20,794 bases of DNA from the NCBI GenBank assembly GCA_023391005.1, contig JAEWBS010000013.1, positions 1 through 20,794 of the forward strand, given 5' to 3'. Made by a program: the position numbers and the translations under genes. This DNA is from Bacillota bacterium (GTDB taxonomy: Bacteria > Bacillota > Clostridia > Oscillospirales > Ruminococcaceae). Below, piece after piece: positions 6,940 through 13,624 of the stretch (position 1 is the stretch's first letter; each line of letters opens with the position of its first letter). The notes under the pieces are model-generated. The model saw nothing but the letters and a program-made list of their open reading frames with translations. It made no database searches and was not told the origin of the DNA.

Positions 6940-7817
6940 TGACCGATACGCCGCTTTTGCTTTCTTTAAGCGCCGAATGCCAGTATTTTCTGCGCGCCTG
7001 TCTGCTGGGCGCGGCGCTTGGCGTGTTTTTTGATTTTTTCCGCATTCTACGCCGCTCGTTTGGGGGCGGCACTGTTGTTGTCGCTCTGCAAGATTTGTTT
7101 TACTGGCTCGTCGTCGGTTATGCAACCTTCAGCTTTTTGCTGCGGTACTGCGACGGCCGGTTGCGCTGGTTTGTGTTTTGCGGCGAGCTGCTGGGCTGGA
7201 CGCTTTTCAGGCTGACGCTGGGCGGCTTGTTTGTGGCACTCGGCAGCGGTGCTTTAAATTTGATCATACGGCTGGTGACAGGTATGATCAGACTGATTAT
7301 TTGGATCATTCGTCTGCTATTCAAAGTTTTGGCAGCCCCGTTTGTATTTTTATACCGTGTTTTCGGCATACGGATAAAAACAGCGGCTGTCAATCGTGTC
7401 AATCATGTAAAAAAAGTATGTCGTAATCGCAAATTCCGCTTGAAAAAGCGCGTTGAATTATTGTATAATTGCTATATACCGCATTTTGGCGGCAAGCGTC
7501 ACCAGCCAGTACAGGGAGGGGTAAATGTGTCAAAACGAAAAAAGCGTAAAGCAAATTGGCTTGTACGTTTCTTTATGCTTTGTTTTGTCGGATTCGTTGC
7601 CGTTTCTTTGATTGGCATGCAGGTGGAGGTGACCTCCAAACGGCGGCAGCTTTTGGCGCTGCAGCAGAATGTTGCGCAGCAACAGCGTCTCAACGCCGAG
7701 ACGCAGCGCCTTCTCAACGGCGAGAACGATGAGGAATATATTGAGCGCGTCGCACGGGATAAGCTGGGGTACGCTTATCCGGATGAAAAAATTTTTATCG
7801 ACCGTTCCGGTAACTAG
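6939..7817 (+). CDS. yabQ: YabQ spore cortex protein in one open frame with DivIC
   Basis: The frame from the ATG at 6939 encodes 292 residues. Residues 1 to about 155 are YabQ: SLSAECQYFLRACLLGAALG, a Phe-rich segment, and about four to five hydrophobic spans, as in this integral membrane sporulation family needed for spore cortex formation. A basic linker (about 155-195) follows. From residue 197 onward the protein is DivIC (one membrane span plus coiled coil). No stop codon separates them. The linker DNA also contains a sigma-A promoter and a good ribosome binding site for divIC. The long product may therefore be a genuine fusion or a harmless missing stop. Start chosen by the TGATG overlap with yabP; a GTG at 6918 would add seven residues. 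Confidence 0.75.
   Translation: MTDTPLLLSLSAECQYFLRACLLGAALGVFFDFFRILRRSFGGGTVVVALQDLFYWLVVGYATFSFLLRYCDGRLRWFVFCGELLGWTLFRLTLGGLFVALGSGALNLIIRLVTGMIRLIIWIIRLLFKVLAAPFVFLYRVFGIRIKTAAVNRVNHVKKVCRNRKFRLKKRVELLYNCYIPHFGGKRHQPVQGGVNVSKRKKRKANWLVRFFMLCFVGFVAVSLIGMQVEVTSKRRQLLALQQNVAQQQRLNAETQRLLNGENDEEYIERVARDKLGYAYPDEKIFIDRSGN
7440..7469 (+). promoter_or_regulatory. Sigma-A-type promoter for divIC inside the yabQ frame
   Basis: TTGAAA (7440-7445), an 18-base spacer and a perfect TATAAT (7464-7469) lie about 58 bases before the divIC GTG. It would allow vegetative expression of the division gene independently of sporulation. Confidence 0.7.
7527..7817 (+). CDS. divIC: Septum formation initiator DivIC (FtsB-like), internal start
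   Basis: A 96-residue product from a GTG at 7527, with GGGAGGG at 7514-7520 six bases upstream. It has a positively charged N-terminus (SKRKKRKANW), a single membrane span at about residues 12-31, a Q/L-rich coiled coil at about 36-68, and a conserved end with EEYIERVARDKLGYAYPDEK. This is the bitopic DivIC/FtsB layout; the protein forms the DivIB-DivIC-FtsL complex at the division site and is usually essential. The order yabQ-divIC-yabR matches B. subtilis. The reading frame is the same as that of yabQ, so this is the C-terminal part of the longer open frame. Confidence 0.85.
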   Translation: MSKRKKRKANWLVRFFMLCFVGFVAVSLIGMQVEVTSKRRQLLALQQNVAQQQRLNAETQRLLNGENDEEYIERVARDKLGYAYPDEKIFIDRSGN

Positions 7818-7868
7818 CGCGGTTACACAAGCAAACAGGATAATAATTTTGGGAGGATCTATTCATTT

Positions 7869-8342
7869 ATGGCGGTTGAAGTCGGGTCTATTGTAGAAGG
7901 CAAGATCACAGGTATTACAAAATTTGGCGCCTTCGTCGAACTCCCGGGTGGGAAAACAGGAATGGTGCATATTTCTGAAATCGCAGCTACATACGTTAAG
8001 GAAATTCGCGATTTTCTTCAAGAGAATCAGACCGTTAGCGTAAAGGTGATTGCCATTACCCCTGAGGGTAAGGTCAATCTTTCTATTAAACGCGCGATAG
8101 AGCAGCCGCCGCGCAGCACCAATGCGGGACCGCGTTTTGGCCAGTCGCAACGGACAGCGCCTCCTCCCAGACGCACAGGGCCCGGCAACGATATTGATTT
8201 TAGCCGTCAAAACAACGGGCCGCAGAACTTTGAAGATATGCTCAGCCGGTTTAAGCAGACCAGCGACGATAAAATGTCCGATATCCGGCGCAATCTGGAC
8301 AGCAAGCGCGGAAGTGCCGGTCCCAAACGCCACAGCAAGTAA
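7869..8342 (+). CDS. yabR: S1 RNA-binding domain protein (YabR-like)
   Basis: A 157-residue protein. Residues 1 to about 75 form one S1 domain (VGSIVEGKITGITKFGAFVE, then GMVHISEIA, then VKVIAITPEGKVNLSIKRA). The remaining 80 residues are a basic, Q/R/P/N-rich tail that is probably disordered. YabR-type S1 proteins bind RNA and associate with ribosomes; their exact role is unsettled. The ATG follows GGGAGG with a spacing of about 11 bases. It closes the yab cluster and ends 80 bases before a strong terminator. Confidence 0.88.
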   Translation: MAVEVGSIVEGKITGITKFGAFVELPGGKTGMVHISEIAATYVKEIRDFLQENQTVSVKVIAITPEGKVNLSIKRAIEQPPRSTNAGPRFGQSQRTAPPPRRTGPGNDIDFSRQNNGPQNFEDMLSRFKQTSDDKMSDIRRNLDSKRGSAGPKRHSK

Positions 8343-8422
8343 GCTGCGCTGCGTTTGGGCGTGGGTCTTGGCGCGTCAAGCACACTTGCCCATGGCGGGT
8401 TGATTATAATACGGCGCAAACA

Positions 8423-8451
8423 GGGGCTGCCGACGCGGCCCCTTTATTTTT
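8423..8451 (+). terminator. Terminator closing the yab/divIC cluster
   Basis: An 8-base-pair stem (GGGGCTGC at 8423-8430 with GCGGCCCC at 8435-8442, one G-T pair) has a 4-base loop and is followed by TTTATTTTT. A second arm GGGCCG at 8452-8457 could pair with CGGCCC of the terminator instead. Confidence 0.88.
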
Positions 8452-8532
8452 GGGCCGTCCGTATGCTGCAAATAAGCGCAGTGCAGTTGGGTAAGCTTAA
8501 ATAAATACAAAATTTTTGCTTTAGTATCTAGC

Positions 8533-8577
8533 GCGGACGTCTCTTGATGAATGCTTCATTCATTTGGGGACGCCCGT
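8533..8577 (+). repeat. Two-tier inverted repeat in the amidohydrolase leader
   Basis: The outer stem pairs 8534-8543 with 8567-8576 (9 of 10 paired). Symmetric TTG internal loops follow on both sides. The inner stem ATGAATG/CATTCAT (8547-8553 with 8557-8563) closes a 3-base loop. The structure ends 7 bases before the ribosome binding site of the next gene. No T tract follows, so it is not a terminator. Confidence 0.7.
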
Positions 8578-8594
8578 TGTCGCTTGGAGGATTT

Positions 8595-9758
8595 ATGCTA
8601 ATTATAAATGTCAGAATTGAAACGATGCAGGGTGAAGTCATTCCCAACGGATTCATCCGCGTTGTCGGTGATAAAATCGCCGAGGTTGGGCCGATGTCGG
8701 CGCTGTGCCGCGAGGGAGATGAACCCTGCTATGATTTTGCGGGCGCCTGGGCACTGCCCGGTCTCGTGGATGCGCACAGCCATCTGGGCCTGTTTGGCGA
8801 CGGTCTCGGCTTTGAGGGGGACGACGGCAACGAGGTTTCCGACCCTGTCACGCCGCAGCTGCGGGCGTTTGACGGCATCAACGCGCTTGACCGAGGCTTT
8901 TCAGAGGCGCTCGACTACGGTGTGACGACCGTTATCACGGGGCCGGGCAGCGCCAACGCCATCAGCGGACAGGCAGCCGCGGTCAAGACCGGCGGCTGCT
9001 GCATCGACGATATGCTGCTGCTGCCCGCGGCGGCGATGAAATTTGCGCTGGGCGAGAACCCCAAGAGCACCTATGCGCCGCGCTCACAGACGCCGGGCAC
9101 CCGCATGGGCACCACGGCGCTGATCCGTGAGGCGCTCTATGCCGCGCGCCGCTATCAGGAGGATTACGAGCGCTTTGAGCAGGATGAAGAGGATGAACTT
9201 GATCCGCCCGAGTTTGACGCCAAAAGCGAGGCGTTGTTGCCGGTGCTGCGCGGCGAGCTGCCGGTGCACATCCACGCCCACCGCGCCGACGATATTTTTA
9301 CCGCCGTGCGCATTATGAAGGAGTTTTCGCTGCGTGGGGTGATTATCCACGCGACCGAGGCGCATCTGGTGGCCGAGCGCTTTGCCGCCGAGGGCGTGCC
9401 GGTGGTGTGCGGGCCGATTCTGGGCACCCGCAGCAAGCCCGAGCTTGTGGGCATGTCGCGCGAGACGCCTGCCGTCATGCGCCGTTATGGCGTCAAGACG
9501 GCGATATGCACCGACCACCCCGAGCTGCCGCAGGAATTTTTGATGCTGTCCGCCGCTATTGCGCATCAGGCGGGGCTGCCGCGCGAGGCGGCGCTGCGCG
9601 CCGTGACCATCGACGCCGCCGAAATCTGCGGCGTCGCCGACCGCGTGGGGTCGCTCGCAACCGGCAAGGATGCCGATGTTGTCATCTATAAGAACGACCC
9701 GATTTTGGGGCTCGAAAAGCCGGCCGCAGTATTTTTAAACGGTAAAAAGGTTCGGTAA
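8595..9758 (+). CDS. Amidohydrolase family protein (imidazolonepropionase-like)
   Basis: A 387-residue protein of the metal-dependent amidohydrolase superfamily. It has the N-terminal beta-sandwich strand (MLIINVRIETMQGEVI), PGLVDAHSHLG with the H61-x-H63 metal pair, further histidines in HIHAHRADDI and VIIHATEAHL, and a late TDHPELP holding the catalytic Asp. The C-terminal GSLATGKDADVVIYKNDPI strand rejoins the sandwich. Such enzymes hydrolyse C-N bonds in rings or amides; the substrate is not known. The ATG at 8595 was chosen because TTGGAGG (8584-8590) precedes it; upstream in-frame ATGs at 8544/8547 fall in a hairpin and lack a ribosome binding site. It seems to be a single-gene unit between two terminators. 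Confidence 0.88.
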   Translation: MLIINVRIETMQGEVIPNGFIRVVGDKIAEVGPMSALCREGDEPCYDFAGAWALPGLVDAHSHLGLFGDGLGFEGDDGNEVSDPVTPQLRAFDGINALDRGFSEALDYGVTTVITGPGSANAISGQAAAVKTGGCCIDDMLLLPAAAMKFALGENPKSTYAPRSQTPGTRMGTTALIREALYAARRYQEDYERFEQDEEDELDPPEFDAKSEALLPVLRGELPVHIHAHRADDIFTAVRIMKEFSLRGVIIHATEAHLVAERFAAEGVPVVCGPILGTRSKPELVGMSRETPAVMRRYGVKTAICTDHPELPQEFLMLSAAIAHQAGLPREAALRAVTIDAAEICGVADRVGSLATGKDADVVIYKNDPILGLEKPAAVFLNGKKVR

Positions 9759-9959
9759 TGGCCGAATTCCGGTTTTAGAAACGCTGAGGAAGAAGTCGTT
9801 TTATAAAGGGCATAAAATTCGCCCCCGATAGGGCTAGCCGCCGCATTTCACCGATCATCGCGATGTTATTCGGTGCGTTCGCACTCGCCGCCGAAACGCG
9901 GGCAACGCGGGTAGGGGATATTCCGTTCGCACCGGTATCATGCTTTAAAAACGCGTATC

Positions 9960-9980
9960 AAAGCGCTTGTGGCGCTTTTT
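9960..9980 (+). terminator. Terminator, AAAGCGC/GCGCTTT type
   Basis: A 7-base-pair stem (9960-9966 with 9972-9978) with a 5-base loop and a TTTTT run. It is 200 bases after the amidohydrolase stop, so either the 3' untranslated region is long or a short transcript from this interval ends here. Confidence 0.65.
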
Positions 9981-10036
9981 ACAATATCGGTATGGCATGG
10001 CATTCCGTGCCGCGCCGCTCATTCAAAGCAGCTGAA

Positions 10037-10060
10037 AGGGGGAGATGTCCCCCTCTTTTA
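10037..10060 (+). terminator. Terminator, AGGGGGA/TCCCCCT type
   Basis: A perfect 7-base-pair GC-rich stem (10037-10043 with 10048-10054) with a GATG loop, followed by CTTTTA and a T-rich stretch. It insulates the hpf promoter from upstream transcription. Confidence 0.75.
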
Positions 10061-10122
10061 CATTTCTTCTTTTTTAAATCTGATAATTTCCGCTTTATCG
10101 ACAGACGGTGCGTATAAATCAT

Positions 10123-10151
10123 TTGTCAAAGCGCCTTTAATGTGCTATAAT
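10123..10151 (+). promoter_or_regulatory. Strong sigma-A-type promoter for hpf
   Basis: TTGTCA (10123-10128), a 17-base spacer and a perfect TATAAT (10146-10151). The hpf ATG lies 59 bases downstream behind AAAGGGG. Confidence 0.85.
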
Positions 10152-10210
10152 TAAAACAGCAAATTCATCGGATGCTTCGTTAATCACGAGCACAGGAAAG
10201 GGGTACTTTT

Positions 10211-10738
10211 ATGAATATTTCGATTACTGCACGCAAAACGACGGTTAAGGATTCCTTTCGCGACAAGGTTGAGAAAAAGCTCAAAAAGTTTGACCGTTTC
10301 TTCGATGATGAGGTCAAGGCGGTTGTTGTTGTCACGAACGAGCGCGATCGCGACACCGTTGAGGTGACCATTACTTCAAACAGCATGATTTTCCGATCTG
10401 AAAAGACGACCGCGGATCGTGTCGATTCGCTTGAGGCCGTCTGCGACATATTATTTAAGCAAATTGTCAAGAATAAGTCCAAGCTGATCGGCCGTGTGCG
10501 GGAGCGCGCGTTTGAGAATATCGACGCTGCCGATTTACCCTCTGAGCCTGAGCATGCGTTTAGCATTGTTAAGCATAAAAAGTTCCCCGTGCACGCCATG
10601 TCGGTTGAAGAGGCTATTTTGCAAATGAACATGCTGGGACATCAGTTCTATGTCTTTGAAAACGGGGAAACCGGAAAAATCAACGTCGTATACAGCCGCA
10701 ATGACAACGGCTACGGACTTATTGAGCCGATTCAGTAA
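10211..10738 (+). CDS. hpf: Long-form ribosome hibernation promoting factor
   Basis: A 175-residue protein. The N-terminal domain (1 to about 100, starting MNISITARKTTVKDSFRDKV) is the S30AE/RaiA fold that occupies the decoding centre. A linker and a C-terminal domain (about 118-175: KHKKFPVHAMSVEEAILQMN, then LGHQFYVFENGETGKINVVY and a terminal YGLIEP) give the long form, which dimerises 70S ribosomes into 100S particles in stationary phase. Length and domain order are standard for Firmicutes. It is transcribed from its own sigma-A promoter as a single gene; I saw no convincing sigma-B or sigma-H site. It is followed by the promoter of a methyltransferase gene. Confidence 0.96.
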   Translation: MNISITARKTTVKDSFRDKVEKKLKKFDRFFDDEVKAVVVVTNERDRDTVEVTITSNSMIFRSEKTTADRVDSLEAVCDILFKQIVKNKSKLIGRVRERAFENIDAADLPSEPEHAFSIVKHKKFPVHAMSVEEAILQMNMLGHQFYVFENGETGKINVVYSRNDNGYGLIEPIQ

Positions 10739-10740
10739 CG

Positions 10741-10768
10741 TTGCAAATGGTTCACAAGGTCGTATAAA
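10741..10768 (+). promoter_or_regulatory. Sigma-A-type promoter for the THUMP methyltransferase
   Basis: TTGCAA (10741-10746), a 16-base spacer and TATAAA (10763-10768) begin right after the hpf stop. An 11-base-pair hairpin sits in the resulting leader. Confidence 0.6.
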
Positions 10769-10779
10769 TTTTAACCAGT

Positions 10780-10811
10780 GCGGCAGTGCCCTGTATTTTG
10801 GGCACTGCCGT
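10780..10811 (+). repeat. 11-base-pair hairpin between hpf and the methyltransferase gene
   Basis: CGGCAGTGCCC (10781-10791) pairs perfectly with GGGCACTGCCG (10800-10810) around an 8-base loop. Only TCATTTGAAA follows, so it is a poor intrinsic terminator. It may stabilise the 3' end of hpf mRNA or act in the leader of the next gene, whose ribosome binding site begins a few bases later. Confidence 0.75.
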
Positions 10812-10830
10812 CATTTGAAAGGACGGGAAA

Positions 10831-11946
10831 ATGGCTTTTTTGACGCTCGCATGTCCGTGTCTGTTCGGATTGGAAAGTGTGCTTTCAGGTGAGATCAAAC
10901 GTATTGGCGGTCAGGATATTGAAGTGACCGACGGCCGGGTTTGCTTTAAGGGCAGTCCTCAGATGATTGCGCGCGCGAATATTTTATTGCGCACGGCCGA
11001 ACGGGTGCTGATTGTGGTGGGCGGATTTCGCGCCGAGAGTTTTCAGGACCTTTTTGAAGGCGTCTATGCGTTGCCGTTTGAGAATTATATCGGCAGTGCC
11101 GACGCGTTCCCGGTCAAGGGTTGGTCGTTGAACTCCAAGCTTAAAAGCGTGCCGGACTGTCAGGCCATCATCAAAAAGGCGACGGCCAAGCGTTTAGGGG
11201 AGCATTACGGTCGGGAGTGGCTGGCTGAAACCGGGTCGGTACATCAGATTCAGTTTTCGATTATGCGGGATGTCGTCACAATTATGATCGATACCTCGGG
11301 TCAGGGACTGCATAAGCGGGGCTATCGCCCTGCCGCAAATGCTGCGCCGATTAAAGAGACACTAGCCGCCGGCATCGCAGACCTTGCACGCGTCCGCGAA
11401 GATACGCTCGTCATCGACCCGTTTTGCGGCTCGGGTACCCTCCTGATTGAAGCAGCGACCAAGGCGCTGCGCATCGCACCGGGCTTAAAACGCCGTTTTT
11501 CGGCTGAGCAATGGGATCTTGTGCCACAGGAAGAATGGCAGCAGGTGCGTCAAGAAAACTTTGAACTGATCAAGCGCCGGGGCGCTTTTCAAGCTGTGGG
11601 ATCGGATAACGACCCGCACGCCATCAAGCTAACACAGGACAACGCCCAGCGTGCCGGTGTGGGCATCAAAGTGCGCTGTGAGGCGGCGGATATTGCCTCG
11701 TTTGTTCCGCCTGAGCAGCCGTTCACGCTCTTGACCAATCCGCCCTATGGCCAGCGCATGTTGGAGTTGCATCAGGCCGAGGCGCTGTATCGCACTATGG
11801 GACGGGTATTTGTTCCGGGCGAGGGCAGAAGCTATTATGTCATCAGCCCGCACGAGCATTTTGAAGATCTGTTCGGGCGGCAGGCCAGCCGCCGCCGCAA
11901 ACTCTACAACGGTATGGTCAAATGCCAGCTTTATATGTTCTTTTAA
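10831..11946 (+). CDS. THUMP-domain class I RNA methyltransferase (YpsC/RlmL-like)
   Basis: A 371-residue protein. It has an N-terminal THUMP region (about 1-155), then a Rossmann SAM-methyltransferase domain with DPFCGSGT at 196-203 (SAM-binding motif I) and NPPYG at 303-307 (the catalytic N-x-x-Y type motif of N6-adenine/N2-guanine methyltransferases). The layout is that of the YpsC/RlmL family, which methylates N2 of a guanine in 23S rRNA; the exact site here is inferred. The ATG follows GAAAGGACGGG. It has its own promoter after hpf, and a weak terminator follows. Confidence 0.9.
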   Translation: MAFLTLACPCLFGLESVLSGEIKRIGGQDIEVTDGRVCFKGSPQMIARANILLRTAERVLIVVGGFRAESFQDLFEGVYALPFENYIGSADAFPVKGWSLNSKLKSVPDCQAIIKKATAKRLGEHYGREWLAETGSVHQIQFSIMRDVVTIMIDTSGQGLHKRGYRPAANAAPIKETLAAGIADLARVREDTLVIDPFCGSGTLLIEAATKALRIAPGLKRRFSAEQWDLVPQEEWQQVRQENFELIKRRGAFQAVGSDNDPHAIKLTQDNAQRAGVGIKVRCEAADIASFVPPEQPFTLLTNPPYGQRMLELHQAEALYRTMGRVFVPGEGRSYYVISPHEHFEDLFGRQASRRRKLYNGMVKCQLYMFF

Positions 11947-11976
11947 GTTCATCCTGTGCGATTGCAAAGAATCCGT

Positions 11977-12012
11977 CGGCGCTGTATTATTTCAGCGCCG
12001 CGGTATTTTATA
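11977..12012 (+). terminator. Probable terminator after the methyltransferase gene
   Basis: A perfect 8-base-pair stem (CGGCGCTG at 11977-11984 with CAGCGCCG at 11993-12000) with an 8-base loop. The tail CGGTATTTTATAT is only moderately T-rich and slightly displaced, so termination may be partial. Confidence 0.55.
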
Positions 12013-12095
12013 TAGGTCTATCACAGAATCACCGGAATTTAAGCGTTATATCGAACACAATCCCTTGTACAATAGCCATTTTTTGAAACAAGGTG

Positions 12096-12124
12096 TTGAC
12101 GCTGATTGTCCGGCGACATATACT
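12096..12124 (+). promoter_or_regulatory. Strong sigma-A-type promoter for serC
   Basis: TTGACG (12096-12101), a 17-base spacer and TATACT (12119-12124). Transcription would start near 12131, leaving a leader of about 94 bases before the serC ATG. Confidence 0.82.
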
Positions 12125-12151
12125 GTGAATAGCTGTTCAATGCAGTATGCC

Positions 12152-12202
12152 TTTAGCGCGTCATGGCGTTAAATCATAACGCAAGCCGTGTTATTATTTT
12201 TG
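12152..12202 (+). promoter_or_regulatory. Attenuator-like leader with alternative hairpins before serC
   Basis: Three overlapping hairpins can form. A pairs 12152-12159 with 12166-12173 (8 pairs, one G-T). B pairs GCGTTA 12166-12171 with TAACGC 12177-12182. C pairs 12176-12182 with 12188-12194 (7 pairs, one G-T), followed by TATTTTTG. A and C can coexist; B excludes both, which is the logic of an attenuator. A ten-codon frame at 12140-12172 (MQYAFSASWR, two Ser codons) overlaps arm A but has no ribosome binding site. Confidence 0.4.
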
Positions 12203-12224
12203 CAGATTTTAGGAGGTCATAGCG

Positions 12225-13313
12225 ATGTCAAAGTATGAGCGCATCTATAATTTTTCGGCGGGTCCTTCAATGCTGCCCCTTGAAGTGCTTGAAGAATGCA
12301 ACCGCGACATGTACAACTACCACGGCAGTGGCATGAGCGTGATGGAGATGAGCCACCGATCTAAGGTGTTCATGGAAATTGCACAGGATGCGGAAAAGCT
12401 TCTTCGTGAGGTCATGCAGATCCCCGATAATTACAAGGTGCTGTTCATTCAGGGGGGCGCGACATTGCAGTTTGCGGCGCTGCCGATGAACCTCAAGCGC
12501 AACGGCACGGCCGATTATATCAAGACCGGCAATTTTTCAACGCTGGCTGCTAAAGAGGCGGCCAACTTCATCAAGGTCAACATCGCGGCCAGCTCGGAGG
12601 ATACCCATTATGACCGCATTCCGCAGCAGGCGGAGCTAAAGCTGACCCCCAACGCCGACTATGTGCATATTTGCTTTAACAACACCGTGTACGGCACCAA
12701 ATTTCCTTACATCCCCGAGACCGGCAATGTGCCGCTGGTGGCCGATATTTCAAGCTGCGCCCTCTCGGAGCCGCTCGACGTCAGCCGCTTTGGCGTGCTG
12801 TACGCGGGCGTTCAGAAGAATATCGCGCCTGCGGGCATGGCGCTGGTTATCATCCGCGAAGATTTGCTTGGGGAGCCAGTCGCCGCTACGCCGATCATGC
12901 TCAACTACAAGGTCACGGCGGAGAAAGAGTCGATGTACAACACCCCGAACTGCTGGTGCATCTATGTCACTAAGCTGGTGCTCGAATACATTCAATCGAT
13001 CGGCGGTGTGGCGGAGATGCAGCGTCGAAATATCGCAAAGGCGTCGCTGCTTTACGATTATCTCGATTCAAGCAAGCTCTTCAAGGCGGGTGCGCAAAAG
13101 GATTCCCGCTCGCTGATGAACGTGGTGTTTAGAACCGGGGACGAGGCGCTCGACGCGCAGTTTGTTAAGGAGGCGTCGGCGCTCGGAATGACCAACCTCA
13201 AGGGGCACAAGGTGCTGGGCGGCATGCGCGCGTCGATCTATAACAATATGCCGTATGAGGGTGTAGAGGCGCTCGTTAACTTTATGCGCGCCTTTGAAGA
13301 AAAGCACGGCTAA
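12225..13313 (+). CDS. serC: Phosphoserine aminotransferase SerC
   Basis: A 362-residue protein, the normal SerC length. It begins with the class-V aminotransferase signature YNFSAGPSMLPLEVLEE, then HGSGMSVMEMSHRSK, FIQGGATLQF and AGVQKN with the PLP-binding Lys198. It converts 3-phosphohydroxypyruvate and glutamate to phosphoserine, the second step of serine synthesis, and can also serve pyridoxal phosphate synthesis. The ATG stands behind TTAGGAGGTCATAGCG. serA is not adjacent; instead an insulating terminator follows. Regulation may involve the alternative hairpins in the leader; no T-box motif is visible. Confidence 0.97.
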   Translation: MSKYERIYNFSAGPSMLPLEVLEECNRDMYNYHGSGMSVMEMSHRSKVFMEIAQDAEKLLREVMQIPDNYKVLFIQGGATLQFAALPMNLKRNGTADYIKTGNFSTLAAKEAANFIKVNIAASSEDTHYDRIPQQAELKLTPNADYVHICFNNTVYGTKFPYIPETGNVPLVADISSCALSEPLDVSRFGVLYAGVQKNIAPAGMALVIIREDLLGEPVAATPIMLNYKVTAEKESMYNTPNCWCIYVTKLVLEYIQSIGGVAEMQRRNIAKASLLYDYLDSSKLFKAGAQKDSRSLMNVVFRTGDEALDAQFVKEASALGMTNLKGHKVLGGMRASIYNNMPYEGVEALVNFMRAFEEKHG

Positions 13314-13389
13314 GACCGTTTGAGGCGGCAGCGGGGGATCATAAGCCCTGTAGTACCGTCTTATCCGACGATAAAATAATATCATGGCG

Positions 13390-13443
13390 AAGCGGGATGC
13401 TTTTTAAAACGGCTTTGTCTGTTTTTTGGCATCCCGCTTTTAT
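13390..13443 (+). terminator. Long-armed terminator after serC
   Basis: The outer 10-base-pair stem pairs AGCGGGATGC (13391-13400) with GCATCCCGCT (13429-13438). An inner 7-base-pair stem pairs 13406-13412 with 13419-13425. TTTATAT follows. The rest of the 311-base gap after serC shows no gene; its last 46 bases hold the next promoter. Confidence 0.8.
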
Positions 13444-13578
13444 ATAAAAAACCTGTTCTGAAGCACTACGCAACATCTGGGCCGGTATTTTTTGTCCCGC
13501 TGTGCGTTGGCACCCTCACCGGTGGCGGTTTAGGCGTTATACTGCGCCTTGCAAAATCAAAAGCTGCGCGCCATTGAT

Positions 13579-13606
13579 TTGCGGCGGGTCTCAGAACCAG
13601 TATAAT
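13579..13606 (+). promoter_or_regulatory. Sigma-A-type promoter very close to the phosphoglycerate mutase start
   Basis: TTGCGG (13579-13584), a 16-base spacer and a perfect TATAAT (13601-13606). The start codon at 13625 is only 18 bases after the -10 box, so the transcript would have a leader of about 12 bases that excludes AGGGAG (13607-13612). Confidence 0.55.
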
Positions 13607-13624
13607 AGGGAGTGTCGAATTTAA

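Larger units (their letters stand above)
9759..10122. other. Gene-poor interval with two terminators and local dyads
   Basis: About 450 bases separate the amidohydrolase from hpf, and I find no convincing gene here. The interval holds several short dyads (for example CATCGCGATG near 9855 and GTGCG/CGCAC near 9880) and a repeated GTTCGCAC. Two terminators stand at 9960-9980 and 10037-10060. An 84-codon forward frame (9863-10117) has no ribosome binding site and no family signature. The reverse strand between about 9940 and 9775 is open for some 55 codons and reads protein-like (for example ANGISPTRVARVSAASANAP) but has no start signal, so it may be a remnant or a repeat unit. Confidence 0.5.

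Noticed and set aside
8436..8457. Alternative pairing of CGGCCC with GGGCCG after yabR as an antiterminator
   Set aside because: The competing arm lies downstream of the T tract, so it would be made after termination. It is more likely incidental.
9863..10117. 84-codon plus-strand frame between the amidohydrolase and hpf
   Set aside because: It has no ribosome binding site, crosses two terminator hairpins, and shows no family-like pattern.
11947..12224. Possible serine T-box riboswitch before serC
   Set aside because: I could not find the conserved T-box antiterminator sequence (TGGNACCGCG-like) or a specifier stem, so I kept only the weaker attenuator reading.
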